Assembly: GCA_025449115.1 (NCBI GenBank)
Contig: JAHLKC010000148.1
Coordinates: 33,870 to 97,869, forward strand
Source: Chytridium lagenaria
Taxonomy: Eukaryota > Chytridiomycota > Chytridiomycetes > Chytridiales > Chytridiaceae
Length of the DNA stretch: 64,000 nucleotides
Direction: 5' to 3'
Shown here in pieces: positions 21,153 to 32,700 of this stretch. The stretch's first letter is position 1, and each line of letters begins with the position of its first letter. Position numbers and translations under genes: made by a program. Below the pieces are notes generated by a model. That model made no database searches. It had not been told where the DNA came from and saw nothing but the letters and a program-made list of their open reading frames with translations.

Positions 21153-22578
21153 ACGACACCATAACCCCAAGAGAAAACTTCAATCCTCCGCCGGTACCCA
21201 AGGAACGTCGCACTCAGATCAACCGTTACCTTCTCAGTGGAGGACTACTGTACTACAAAGCTGTCAACCAGTACCGCCTCTTTGTCCCTGCCGCCATTCG
21301 CCAAAGACTCCTCAATCTCGCCCATGACGACGGACCAAGTATTCACGGCAACTGGGAACGCACAGCAGAAAAACTTACTCGACACTACCATGGCCAAATA
21401 TCCACAAAGACGTCGCCAAGCATGTACGCCGCTGTGACTCTTGTCAACGCAACAAGATTGCTCGTCGCCTTCCATACGGTCTTCTCGAGCCTCACCAAGT
21501 CCCTGAAAACCGCTGGGAAACCATCTCAATGGATTTCATGGGTCCCTTACCGACAACACTCAACACTGGTTATGACACCATCATGGTCATTGTGGATTCG
21601 GCAACGAAAAGAGTTCACATTCAGCCAACCCTCAACACCGCCACCGCCGGAGACATCGCCGACATCTTTGAGAAAATCATCTGGAGATACCACGGCCTTC
21701 CCAAGACAATCATCAGCGACCGCGACTCACGCTTCATCAGCTTCTTCTGGAAAGCCCTAATGAAGTCTCTACGCGTCAAACAAATCATCTCTTCATCCTA
21801 CCACCCTCAGACCGACGGCCAGACAGAGAACAAGAATCAGTGGATCATCGCCGCCCTTCGGGAATACGTTCACTTCTACCAAAACGACTGGGACAAGTAC
21901 CTTCACATCGTCGAGCACGCCATCAACGACACCGTCAATTCGTCAACGGGCTACACACCTTTCATGCTGGACACTGGTCGCAATCCTACCTCACTCTTGG
22001 ACCTTTCACTCAATGTTCAAGACCAACTGAGCATTCGTGACCTTCAAGCCTTGTACAAGACCGCCAAACTCGCCATCCAGCAAGCCCAAGATCGCCAAGC
22101 CACTACAGCCAACAAGAAACGCCTTGAAGACCCCTTCAAAGTCGGTGATCTGGTCCTCCTCTCAGCAAAAGACGTCTTACCACCAAACGCCCAAGGACGC
22201 CCTTCTGCCAAACTCGGCCCTGTATACACTGGTCCCTACGTCATAGAAGAAAAACTTGGAACTTCCTACCGCCTTGCCATCCCTGAATCATGGCGCGTTC
22301 ACCCGGTCTTCCACCCAGAAAAACTTCGACCATACTACTGGGACTTCGCCGGCCCTCATCCTCTGTCCTCCCTGCCACAGTCTGAACGACGCGTCGAAAA
22401 ACTACTTGCCCTTCGCACCCTCAAAGGTCAGCGTCAAGCCCTCGTCAAATGGCTTAATCACTCGCCGATCTACAATACTTGGCTTCCCTTTGATGCTGAA
22501 CTTCGTGCACGCGTCAAAACTGATCGAGAATTCTTGGAAAAAGATGTTGTTATCCCTGCAAACTTTGATGATCTTTAA
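21129..22578 (+). CDS. Gypsy integrase with chromodomain-like tail
   Basis: The zinc-binding part is split between frames at about 21190-21490 (with HDDGPSIHGNWERT, then CDSC in a shifted frame). The continuous frame 21529-22578 holds the core: MDFMGPLP and VDSATKRVH with the first Asp, ISDRDSRFIS with the second, and HPQTDGQTEN with the Glu. Near the C-terminus, EKLLALRTLKGQRQALVKW and TWLPFDAEL resemble a chromodomain, which in such elements can steer integration to chromatin marks. The core motifs are intact. Confidence 0.9.
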
Positions 22579-22686
22579 CACCTTTCTTACTTCTTCTATA
22601 CATGTATTTCTTTAACTTCTCTTTCTTTCTTCTTTTGAAATTCCTTGCATCATCGCCTTCACTTCGCTTAGGCTCTTGTAGGGGGG

Positions 22687-23156
22687 TGTGACGGAATTTC
22701 CCTAATATCTCTTGTATTACTTCAGTTATTCCTGTATTACCTTCTTTATTGAGTTTTTCCATTTCATTTATTTTTCCGCAAGTTGCCGCGCTTAGCCCCA
22801 ACTTTGCCAACTTTATTCGAAGATCTTTTATTCTCTTTACCTTTCTTGGTTAAAACTCGAACATTCTAAATGATTCTTTTCTTCGAATTTCTTCTTTATT
22901 TGTTCTAAAGCCTTCTTAAACTTTCTTTAACTTTCAACTTTATTTTACGCGTTTTTCGCCTATAAAAGGCTAGTCCTTTTCTTCAACTTCAACTCACTTC
23001 TTCAACATCTTCTACTTCTCAACACATCTTCTCTTCTAAAACATCTCTTCTTCTTCTTCAATAAAATCCTTAAAACTCCATTCTTCTCTTATCAAATATC
23101 TTTTCAATATTTCCTCTTTGACGAACTTTCGCCCTAGCTAGGCTCGTTCCGTCACA
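22687..23156 (+). repeat. 3' LTR of gypsy element
   Basis: 470 bp, TGTGACGG to CCGTCACA. It has the TATA-like CCTATAAAAGG near 22960 and AATAAA at about 23061. It is closer to the LTR at 1-299 than to its own 5' LTR. Confidence 0.93.
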
Positions 23157-24446
23157 AGAAAACTTTGTTTGAGGAAATATATATAGAACAAAACCAGCCG
23201 TCGCCCTAGTGCCCCCGGCGCTGGAACGAAGACCCCTGAAGATACAAGGGGGTCGCGCAGCCTTGACGTTGTCAACGCCGCCAAGAATATACTGGACGCT
23301 GCGGAACATGAATTTGCCATATGATTAGGAACATTTTTTTTTATTTATATGCGTTTGAACTTGCCATATGCGAATGAAATTGCAATAAGCTTAATAAAAA
23401 TACATTGGCAATTCTCAGATGGTGACGTCCGGAAGGTCTTGTGGGATATCGTTTTGTGCCGATGTAGCATGCAGGACGGCAACGAATTTTGTATCCAGTG
23501 ACACCATATACGGTCCCAATGAACTTCTGTGAGTGCGGAATTCAAAAACGATGACGATCACAGATCCTACACCGAGTTCATCCGTGAACTGTTCGTGTTC
23601 CTGAATGTGGGCAAAGTTGAGAGTTTCTCGGCAGTCGTATATTGGTGCTAACAGGAGTTAGTTATAGTAATGACATGGATCCAACCTTTGTCAAATGAGG
23701 CAAATTGAAGTCCTCCGTTTGACATTAGGAAAACCGGGTTATCGAGAAGTATACCAACGTAAGAAAAACAGACGATGCATCTCTGTGTGAGCAAATAAGC
23801 TAAGCGAAACGAGGTATGAGACACAGCTCCTGTTTGACGAGTTGTTGAAAGTTGCTTTGGTCGGTTACGATGCCCACGGTGAAAAACTTGATTGCAGTGT
23901 GGTGGATGCACAACCGCGACCGAACGAAGTTAGCGTGTTCCGGATTTGATTGATGTTGGAGAGGCTGGGTGTTCCTTTTAAGTTCATCAAGGCTGAACAC
24001 GACTATGGTTGTTATCTGGATGCATCATGTGGTTTTTACCGTTGAACATTTTCAGGAAGAACGTCTGGGATTGTGCCGGGGATGTCTGCGTTTGGGGTGG
24101 TTGACCGTATTCAGCAATGAAGAACGGCATGATGTTTTATGGTTGTTTGTAGCAGGTAACGAAAGTGGCTGTTTATAAATGTATTTATGCAATTCATGTG
24201 GTTATTGGGATCTATGATTTCACGTGGTTATTGGGGATACATGGTGGGTAAGTGGAATAGAATAGCAACTTTTTGTATTTATTGCAAATATGCTTAATAT
24301 ACATTTGGTTATTCTTTGCCAATTCTTCACCATCTCGCTATAAAAAGTATGGAGAGCAACTGGGAAATAATTTCAGATTTCATTTTCAGTTTTGTGGGCA
24401 AGGCTTTGAATACGGTGAATTTCGGCCACAATGTCTGATGAGGGCT
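23157..24446. other. Transposon-poor gap, no recognisable gene
   Basis: I see no family motif in any frame. One minus-strand stretch near 23500-23610 (FTDELGVGSVIVIV) faintly resembles another at 26580-26660 (ITEELGPGLVVLIN), so both may be remains of one unknown repeated gene. Confidence 0.4.
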
Positions 24447-25500
24447 TCACGTCCCGGTCGCTCGTGGAATGTCGTCATCAATGAGGATTAACGACTCGAA
24501 GCTTCTTGCTCTTGAAAGAATTGTGTAGATCTCATTGAAGGAAAGTCGTTGCTTTTTGGCCATGGTAAGGGTGGTTAGAACTTTGTCCATTGACTGGCCT
24601 TGGCAACGGTAGATGGTGAAAGCGTCGGCGGGTACCAAACAGAATGGCGTCTTGTTGCCGTTACAGAGTGCGCTTTTCCTTGAGTGTCGTTATATGACAT
24701 GCGAATGGAACGATGCAGCGGAATGAGAGAAATAGTTTCGTTTCTGTCGTCTGTGGATCCGGGCCATCTTGCTGGTAGATTGTGAGCTGGTGAATGGAGC
24801 CGTACTTCTAGCCATTCCGGTAGTCTGTCTGGGTAGACTGTTTCGTTCCTACAAGGTGTTATTTTTCGTTTACAAGTAAAGTTGGACCTGTTGGTGGGTG
24901 ATAACCTGACGGGTACGAAATCCTAACAAGAGTACATTTCATCATCCCGTACGAAAATCATGCGGATCACGTGATCTCCGCCCCAGCCAGTTGGAGGTGC
25001 GTCCAGTATATTGTCGATTTGCTGATGTTTAGTTCAGGCCCGAGGTTGTTGGTAACGATGTATTCGTGACCTTCTTGGAGAGGAAGCAGGGTGGGAAGAT
25101 CCGAGGTTTCCGTATCCGACAAGTCTCTGTTTTGATATTGCAGTTTGGCGATGGTTGCTGGAGAGAGATTCCCTGCGCGATCTTCAGCAATAATCCAGTG
25201 TACAGGAGTTTCTACGGACGCTCTGGCTTCCACAGACTGAACATTGAAGTTGATTCGTATGGCGTTGTAGGGAATGATGAAAGGAGATTGCTGCCATTCC
25301 GCCTCCGAGAGAATTGTTGGATGATGACGAAGACACGTGAATTCAGCTTATCAAGATGGATTTGTGACACGAAAACCATTCCGGAAATTCGACAAAAACA
25401 AAGCATAGTCTGTTGAGCATCGATAGTTTTTGTTAAGCACGGCCGCGTGTGGTATCGTTCGCCATGTCGTTAGTCCTTCTGTAGTTGGCGTTTGGCGGGG
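24447..25500 (-). pseudogene. Pif1/Helitron-type helicase relic
   Basis: Scattered minus-strand frames carry the C-terminal half of a Pif1-like helicase as found in Helitrons and relatives. Reading 5' to 3' on that strand: FIIPYNAIRINFNVQSVEA (motif with N..R..N), LPLQEGHEYIVTNNLGPEL, RDDEM, then PADAFTIYRCQGQSMDKVLT and YTILSRARSFESLIL (motifs V and VI, with Q-G-Q-S and the S-R-A arginine). Frames shift several times and there is an in-frame stop near 24925, so it is probably dead. No Rep domain or Helitron ends were found, so a free-standing Pif1-like gene is possible. Confidence 0.7.
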
Positions 25501-25764
25501 TTGGCAAGATTCACATGAAGATTTAATTTGGATACAAGGGCTGCCTTGTAAGTGTTAGTACCCGTCCCAAAAAAACTTTTTAAAAAAAATCGCAAAAAGT
25601 TACTTGGTTTCGATCATGTGACATAGTCCTAGTTTTCTCCCGTTTTACCATCCACCCTCAAGGGTATTCGTAGACATTATGGAGCTAAATTCATATACTC
25701 GTACGAAAATCATGCGGATCACGTGATCTCCGCCCCAGCCAGTTGGCGGTGCGTCCAGTATATT
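24948..25764. repeat. 65-bp direct repeat flanking the helicase relic
   Basis: 24948-25012 and 25700-25764 match with a single mismatch seen (ttggAggtgc versus ttggCggtgc). Each copy contains the palindrome ATCACGTGAT. The first copy is part of the helicase coding relic and the second stands alone 690 bp away. Confidence 0.9.
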
Positions 25765-26914
25765 AACAAGAGGGTAGCGCTGCGTGGACGGTGCCCACGC
25801 CGCAGAGAATATACAAGACGCCCCCGCCCCGCCCTTGTATGATGGTGATAGTACTTAGCAACAGAATATTATATTCATTTTTTACATTCTTTTAACATTG
25901 CATCATAAAATTTCTTTACAGATGATGGGAAGAATCGCCAGATTTCCTTTCCGTCCTTGTCAAATCACAGCACATTTCTTTACAGAAGGTATCTTCAAAA
26001 GATAAGGCAGTTGATGGGTGGAATTCTTCGTCATGTCAACCGGAGGAATCATGGATCAATGGTTGTTGAGATGGTGGATGAAGTTTTGCAGGAGTCGGCG
26101 GAGTACATCATGGAGACCGGATTATCTTCAAAGACAACTGGGACGTTCCTTGGGAAATTTTGGAGATAAACATATGTGAGCATGATGGTGAGCGTGGTGG
26201 AGTTCTTGTTGATGCAATTTAAACTTGGATAGTTACCACTTTCCGCGTTTCAGAAAGTCAGAAGGTGTGGTTGACGAGGACCACTGCTAGACTTGAGCAT
26301 GGGCATAAGGCTGGTGGTATTGTTTATCTTGTCTTTTTGTTGATGTCGTTTTTGAAGAGAACTGATCTATTGTATATTGTTGATATGCGTCGAGCTTAAA
26401 GTAATATATTGTTGCAAGTGCATATGTGCTTTTTATTCAATGATGGCATACAGCAATGTTCGATATTCTTTCTTCATGCAGTGAAGTCTGGAGCGTAGGA
26501 GAGCGGTCCAATGCTGGCTTGGGTCTGGTGGAGAACAGCTACGTATTGAGTTTCCAAAGAGACGGTGTGTTGGGCAAGCCTCCTGTGGTGCTCGCGAAGT
26601 TGAAAGACCATTAATGAGCACCACCAATCCGGGACCAAGTTCCTCCGTTATTTCCGTGAATGTCGGATTTTTTTGAAGTTGAAGGTTTCAAGGCAATTGT
26701 AAACGTTAGAAGGCATCATCACAGAATAAACAAACTGTTGGGTCTTGCGCCTATCACGATCGGAAGTGGTAGCTGTTAAGTATCTCAACAATATCCTACT
26801 ACTTTGGGAATGTTTTGACCGCATTCCTAAAGCTTGAAGAAATTCACGTTCATCTGCCACCTCCCGACGTTGGTATCCATAGGGTCTTTACTAAATAACA
26901 AAATGCATTTCGAT

Positions 26915-27680
26915 TGAAGTACTTTAAAGACTGCATCGGTGCCCTTGATGGTACCCATATTCCCGCCGTGATCGACAAAAAGGACCAAGGTCCATGGCGA
27001 AATAGGAAAGGTACACTCTCGCAAAACATTCTCTGTGTGAGCTCTTTTGATTTTACATTTCAACTCGTTTACGCTGGATGGGAGGGCTCCACCCATGACG
27101 GTCGTGTACTCCAAGATGCCCTCGATAAAGGGGCTCTTACTATTCCGGTGGGGAAGTATTACCTTGGCGACACCGGCTACCGTCTGAGCAATAAAGTTCT
27201 TACACCGTACTGAGGAACCTGCTACCATCTAAGAGAGTTCAACGAGCAGATCGCCACGCAAAACCTGTAAGCAATACAGCTATTTATTCTAATATTCTAA
27301 CATATTTAGGGTTGTTAACACAAAAGAGGAGCTATTCAACTTGCGCCATTCAGTTCTTCGCAACATTATTCAGCGGATCTTGGGAGTGATGAAGAAAAAG
27401 TACCCGATCCTCTGCCACATGCGTCCATACAACTTTGACGTTCAGATAAACCTCGTTTGGGGCATGCATGGCTGTTCTTCACAACTTCATCCGCCAACAC
27501 GAGGCCAAAACTTTAGATAAGGAACTTGAGGACTTTATAGTTGAGTTGGAAGTGGCATCCGCGAATGAAGCTACAGCTTTGCAAAGCAGCAACGTGACGT
27601 GGAGGGACGAGATAGCTCTTACCATGTGGGCTGACTATGTGAAGGAGCGAGCCACAAAGGAATTGAGAAACAGGAACTAA
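26915..27680 (+). pseudogene. PIF/Harbinger (HARBI1-like) transposase, one stop codon
   Basis: A DDE nuclease of a cut-and-paste DNA transposon. Exon 1 begins with YFKDCIGALDGTHIPAV (first Asp), then STHDGRVLQDAL (second Asp) and YYLGDTGYRL. The intron is near 27270-27309 (gtaagc to tttag). Exon 2 has EELFNLRHSVLRNIIQRI, with the catalytic Glu just before LFNLRH. A TGA at 27212-27214 interrupts LTPY-x-GTCYHLREF, where the family usually has Arg; a single C-to-T change of CGA would explain it. The N-terminal helical domain was not found. No TIRs were identified, so the element ends are unknown. Confidence 0.85.
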
Positions 27681-27733
27681 TAATTATGAACAATCTTATG
27701 GGATATATTAAATGAGCTATAAACAACACAACA

Positions 27734-28239
27734 TCATACATTTTCCTTGTCGTCAAAAAAGACTTGAAAAAACGTAAAGAGGCTTTGAGGGGGTTCCGTG
27801 GCGGACATATCAATAATTGTAGGTATGATGGCGGGCTCAGTGGACACGTGCTTGACATACTTGGAGGCTTGCTGCATCCTGAAAATAGCGTCGGAATCCG
27901 CGGTAATATTCTGCCAGGGAAGATTGAGGATGATTTGAGAGACATACTGCAAGGAATACTTCTTCTGTCGTGAATTCAAAAGTTATTAGTATTAAAGAAA
28001 CCTAACAAGATTGTCTTACAGCTTCAGAGGATTGTTGTTTGGTCTCTCATCCAAAAACCCCACCTCCAACTCAGCCTTTTTGTCGGGGGTAACTTCTTCC
28101 GATGTTTTCGTTTTTGGCGGTCCTCTGTCGCCATTGCCAAAGAAATGCTCGTCGTATCCCTCAGATAAGAACGAGTTGGAGTAATAAGTGTTGATGCGCT
28201 ATCACGGTCCTTCTTGTCTTGAACAACAGGTATATCCAT
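27734..28239 (-). CDS. Hypothetical two-exon ORF beside the transposase
   Basis: Two minus-strand frames (28024-28239 and 27734-27979) converge on the transposase. The first is basic (DRQKRKHRKKLPPTKR). Harbinger elements often carry a second, Myb-like gene in this position, but no Myb signature (spaced Trp) can be seen. It may be chance. Confidence 0.3.
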
Positions 28240-28248
28240 GAGTGCACA

Positions 28249-28493
28249 AATTCATAAAACGGTATACCACCGTATACACGAATTCATAAAACGGTATACC
28301 ACCGTATACAGCTTTAAACTTTGAACTATATAATTGTTAATTCTGGAAAGATGACTATTTTTCAATGAAAAAATTTATGGTTAGGAAATACCACTGCGTA
28401 CAGCCTCATGCTTTAGCCTATATAATTGTCAATTTTATTATTAAATACGATTTGTCAATTAATCATGAAAACGGTATACCACTGTATACGGCT
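28249..28493. repeat. Short repeats AACGGTATACCACCGTATAC
   Basis: Two adjacent copies with a 31-bp period (28249-28279, 28281-28311) and a third near 28467-28490 with ACTG for ACCG. ACGGT and ACCGT make each unit partly self-complementary. Confidence 0.8.
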
Positions 28494-28499
28494 TCACAC

Positions 28500-29756
28500 T
28501 ATAACTTGTATGATGGTCAACTTCAACCGTGTGCTTCAAGCTACCATAGTGTCAGTCCTTGTAGAATACATAGCAGATAACACTGATCGACCAACAATGT
28601 AAATGGACAATCAGGTATTCATCTGTTATATCAAGAGGCAATATTCACTCAATTTACGTTTTTTTTTATGCCACATAAGGGCTCAATAAATAAAAGGGAG
28701 AACATGGTATATATTTCCTTCTTGTTTAAAAATCTAAGTAGTGTATACTTATTCTTTTAGTAATTGGTATTAGTAGCAGTACTGGTTATGAGCGCCACAT
28801 AAGGAGTATCAAGAAAGCAAGATAATTTAATTATCATTGCTTCTTGTTCAAAGTGATGCCATTAAGTTTAAAGATTTGGCAATTACATTTAGATCATAAA
28901 GCCAGCAAAAGACTTTGGAAGTAGTGATGGGCAATAGATTGGCTGATGATATTACTTTTTTTCTTCATCAGGTTTAGTGGGGACTATACATATATACATT
29001 TTTGGGGTTATATCCCATAGTACAAAACCGACGACAACTGAAAAATTTCGTCAAATTTGGATTTAGTTTGCCGTAAATTGGCGTATGCTGCCGCTTTTGC
29101 ACCAGCTCAATTTGTTGGTCACACAATATTTGCTACTTATTAAATGCGGCAGAATACCGCCAAGTACGTTAAATTTTTTCATAATCCAGGAGCAGAATTT
29201 TCGGTCACGCAATGGAAATTTACTTTTTTTAGGCCCCCTTACCATACCGTACCACGGCAAGTAATCAAAAATAAAAGAATCAAAAATTCGGGGGGGGGGG
29301 GGGGGGGGGGGGGGTTCAACTTGGTATCGGTAGGGATGGGGAAGAAGGAGAGGTTAAAGGAAGGGGAAGAAGAGACAGGAAGGGACAGGACGGATCTAGG
29401 TAAGACTGATTGCATTTTATGCTAATGGATGATAACTATCTACAGCCTAGCATACCTTTCGATCGCAGTTGGGAATTAACGGTGAGTGTTGCGAGCTGAT
29501 TTAAAAATGATGTAAATCTTTATTTATGTATTAATTAACGTTATTCGTCAACCAGTTATTTCATCATTTCGGCTGCAGCGTGCGGCTGCCGAGAAGTATC
29601 CATCGACATTTTTGGCCTTCTCAGGAAAAGGTCAGTAGTTTTCCACACATCCAACTCGATTGCTAACCTTTTTTTGATCCCTTTCCTGGACAATCCTCTT
29701 CTCTACACTTCTCGCATTTATTCACACAAGATCCGCGGGGTGTTGCACCTTGGAAG
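28500..29756. other. Non-coding stretch with a 25-base G run
   Basis: AT-rich DNA without recognisable genes. 29290-29314 is an uninterrupted run of 25 G. The minus-strand gene ends at 29757. Confidence 0.6.
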
Positions 29757-32700
29757 TTAGGTAGGCAAGAATATTCTTATTTTACCTTTGCATTTGGCCA
29801 ACCCGCATGTTTTACACTCCCTTACTTTTTTTCCCGCTGCTCTTGGTCTTTCTGGCTGTTCCTCTCGCGTTATCGAGGGCACTGATGCTCTAACTGTTTG
29901 CTGCGCGATTTCAACAACAGATTGCGCAGTGATATCTTCCATGGATGTACTTCCGATCGATGGGATATAAGGGATTCGAAAGGGTACGCGAGCTTGAGGC
30001 GAAGAAGGGGGAAGGATTGTATGGAATTGAGATGTGGAAGGCGAATCTTGGTCAGTCTCCATTTGTATGTCATCTCCTTCCGAGTTAGTATTGACATCGT
30101 CTTCCCCTTCTCTCCCCTCAAAGTAGTGCATTATCTCTCCATAATCAGGGAGAAGCTCTTCGGGCTCTTGGAACACGGTAGACCCTTCAATCATTTCTCC
30201 CTCCACTGTTTTTCTAATATCCTCCGCGCGGCGGTCCATTATTTGAACTGCACCTTTTTGTTTCTGCTCCTTGAATCGCTTCTGCCACCTCTCTACATAT
30301 ATCTGAAATTGTTAATAAATCACTTTCATAATTTAGTACCTTATAGTATTGTTCGAGATGATCAGGCAGTTTCTGGAATATTTTCGCGGCAACATTTGGT
30401 TTAGCGGATCCGACTTCTCCGTGCAAGCATAACTTTCCGATATTCCAGTCCGCCGCCATTCGCTTCCAATCTCCCCCCTTCCCAGCTTCACCAGTCCCAA
30501 AGCGAGTTATTTCGTAGTGAGGTATGAAGCGAAAAAATAAAGCTCTCTCCTGTTCGGACTGTATTGGTGTATGTGGCACGACTGTCCTCATCTTCTTTGC
30601 GAGAAACTTTTCAGAAGTTGAGTATCCGTTAAACTCGGGAGCATTCTCAACATCTTCAAAGTCCTTCCGTTCAACAACGGGAACAACTCCAAAAGGCTCA
30701 AAATCAAGACTCGGTGAAATTCTTGTAAACTGCTCGTAATAAAATCCTTGATGACGACGACCATACAATTTCTCTTTGGTCAATATAATCTGATCATACA
30801 GCCAATTCGAGTAATTTCCTGTTTTTGGATAGTGAGGCCGGAATTTTTGAGATGCGCGAACGTTGTAACGATGCCTGTGAACCATCGTAGCATAGTGCAA
30901 AAGTTGAGGGCTGGCGTTCCAAGGTTCCATGTGCATCTCCAGCTTTTGATGGTAGGTCTCAACTGCGTTAGTTCCGCGGATAGTTCGATAAAGTTGAAGG
31001 CCGCTCTTTTTGTCAATGCCCGTCTTGAAATAGAGGTTTACGCCAGGGGGGTCGGAAATGCAGCCGTTCCTAACGTGAATAAGGAGCTTTTCATACGCAG
31101 CCAAAGCTTTCTCGTCCAGCAACCTTTTGGCGTCGACCGTATATTCTGGCTTTGAGAACTCTTTCACTACATTCTCAAGCAATTCTTCTAGCTTATCTGG
31201 CGGAGGAACCCGGCGTCGAACACGTTCAAAGATCCATTGGGGCTTGCTCCGCAGCAGAGACTCAAAGGTACATGGCCGTCCAAAATCATCCCTTTGTTCT
31301 GCAATGTAGTCTTCAACCTTTTGCTTATCGTCGTCGTTGAACAGAAAGAATGCATCCCTTAACTTTGCGCAGAAGATGCCGAGGAAAGGATGCTTGCTGG
31401 GTATGAACTTGGTGATTCGTCTCATGGCATGAAATATATCAAGTAAGACGCGAGTCTTTAATCCGCGTCTGTACACCGGAAAGTTGGATTGGTGCCGGTC
31501 AGAATGCTGAGATTCATTTGAAACCGGCCTGGAGGAATTCGTTGGAGATGGGTGAGCCTCTGCCGCGGCGTCTGGCTCTGGAAAAGCTAAGTCATGAGGA
31601 GGGATCACTACAGAGTCGTCCGCATTGGCAACCGCCTTTTGCATTGTCTCGTAAACAAGTAGTGAAGCCCAAGCGTCTCGAGCGGCATAACACTTTTTAG
31701 CCTCTGACAGATCTGCTGACCAAGAAGTCTTTCGAAGGTCCTCGCCTTTGTCCAACGTAAAACCCAGAAAAGTCTCTGCCATCATCTGCAATGACCAGCG
31801 ACGTCTATCCCCGTGGAGCAGGTGGTGATCGCGCGCGTATTCCTCGAGAGCAACAACATTTCCCATCTTGACGGCGTAATCATCGAGTAAGCTTTTTGGC
31901 GTCCTGCTTTGAGCTCCGTCCAGAAGCAATAAGCCGAGGATGTTCCAATAACTCCTTCAGGACCTCTGGCACTGTTGGCTTGTCAGGATTGAGCTGAATC
32001 AAAAGCACGGTATCTATGAATTGGTTAGAAAACAGCACATGTAAAAATTACAGAAATAATGCATTACCGTTTGGAAAGACGCGCTCTGTATGGTATCCGC
32101 TAAGTTTCGAAATGCAATTTGAATGAGACAGACGCGGGAACGTTGTTGGCCGCGCCGTTTGGGCATATTCCACTCAGTGTCAAATCCAACAATCAGATCC
32201 GCTCCACTATCCATGAATTCTAAGAGAGGCTGCAAAACTGTAACCAGATTTCCGGTCTTTGAGATAAATCCGGGGCTCCCCGGCAAGCTTAGGAGCGGTG
32301 GAATAGCAAGGCCGTCCTTCAACGATGGAAAAACACTCTCCAAAAAAGGTCGGTCTCCCCCCATGCCGCAACACTTATCAGTGTAGAAAAACTCAACGGG
32401 GGCTCGCTGATCAGGGTTGTGTCTTGCGATAGAATCAGCCAGCGCTCGAAACGGAGGTCCCTTTACATCATGCGAACCTGACTGCAAAAACAACGAGGTT
32501 TTTATCTCGCCGTACTTCGTCATTATAGTGCAATATGCACTGTGAAGAGACTGTCCGCCTTTTTGCTGAGAGTGTTTGACTATCTATTCATTATGTGAAT
32601 AAAAAGACAATCAGGTTGTAACATACCTTAAAACTATCATCACATTTATAAATATTACTTGTGAGGCGATGGCATTCCGCGTTATAAACAGGTTCCGAGA

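Larger units (their letters stand above)
17182..23156 (+). mobile_element. Ty3/gypsy LTR retrotransposon (chromovirus-like)
   Basis: LTRs at 17182-17625 and 22687-23156 both start TGTGACGG and end CCGTCACA. A primer-binding site candidate (TGGTAGC) follows the 5' LTR at about 17628, and a polypurine tract (tagggggg) precedes the 3' LTR. The order is gag, protease, reverse transcriptase, RNase H, integrase, chromodomain-like tail, as in Ty3/gypsy. The frame is broken at several points. The flanks (aaatg before, agaaa after) do not form a 5-bp target duplication, and the LTRs differ clearly, so the element looks old or recombinant. Confidence 0.95.
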
